DNA from: an uncultured Alphaproteobacteria bacterium
Lineage (GTDB): Bacteria; Pseudomonadota; Alphaproteobacteria; HIMB59; GCA-002718135
Direction of reading: 5' to 3'
NCBI GenBank assembly: GCA_902620285.1
Contig: CACNHT010000001.1
Location: 1 to 64,000, forward strand
DNA length: 64,000 nucleotides
This document shows, piece after piece, positions 63,776 through 64,000 of this stretch. How positions within the stretch are numbered: the stretch's first letter is position 1; the number at the start of each line of letters is the position of its first letter. A model generated the notes under the pieces. The model searched no databases, was not told the origin of the DNA, and worked only from the letters and a program-made list of their open reading frames with translations. Made by a program: the position numbers and the translations under genes.

Positions 63776-64000
63776 TGTTTGAATAGTCGATTTTTGATAA
63801 AATAGAGAGATACTTTATTGTTGTTCGCAAAAGAAATTATTTTATCATCATTAATTGATCCATTTGGTTGAGCAACTGTATTACAACCATTTTTACTTAA
63901 TAAATTAATGCTATCAGTAAAAGGGAAAAAGCCATCTGAGGCACATACATAAGGTTTATTTTTAAAGAAACTTTTTTTGTTTTTAATAGCGGATTTCAAT
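63772..64000 (-). CDS. purH: PurH (AICAR transformylase/IMP cyclohydrolase), C-terminus only
   Basis: SDGFFPFTDSINLLSKNGCNTVAQPNGSINDDKII...NRLFKH matches the PurH C-terminal end; runs off the window. Confidence 0.92.
   Translation of the reverse strand, partial: LKSAIKNKKSFFKNKPYVCASDGFFPFTDSINLLSKNGCNTVAQPNGSINDDKIISFANNNKVSLYFIKNRLFKH

Overview
The window is a dense, very AT-rich alphaproteobacterial chromosome segment. The gene content suggests a streamlined marine lineage (SAR11/HIMB59/AEGEAN-169-like); that placement is an inference. Main blocks, left to right: katG 3' part; a BMP-family ABC transporter with upp; pyruvate carboxylase; hrcA-grpE-dnaK-dnaJ-dapB; rph-rdgB; lpoA-like/rsmI/BON lipoprotein; the his cluster (hisB-hisH-GNAT-hisA-hisF-hisE); hslVU; an envelope-lipid block; a probable origin-proximal region (Smr, lysozyme, Tim44, dnaQ, coaE, aroE, maf | rho, mnmE, mnmG, rsmG, parA, parB, then holA, lptE, leuS on the other strand); a porin; yggS; lolA-ftsK; a retinal/carotenoid cluster crtI-crtB-crtY-blh; tRNA-Gly(GCC); and a short variable region ending in purH. 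The best second-look items are: (1) a T4-phage-type lysozyme with an intact E-D-T triad between Tim44 and Smr, where I expect mltA in other alphaproteobacteria; (2) two perfect TTTCACGTGAAA parS-like palindromes 191 bp apart at the mnmE/mnmG junction; (3) the divergent AT-rich maf/rho gap as an oriC candidate; (4) a 52-bp partial tRNA-Gly duplication bounding a ~0.7 kb mini-island; (5) two heat-shock (sigma32-type) promoter matches with identical 14-nt spacers upstream of dnaK and hslV; (6) a hairpin that would sequester the start codon of the ABC ATPase. No CRISPR array, transposase, integrase or obvious defence system was seen. All calls come from reading the sequence without database searches.
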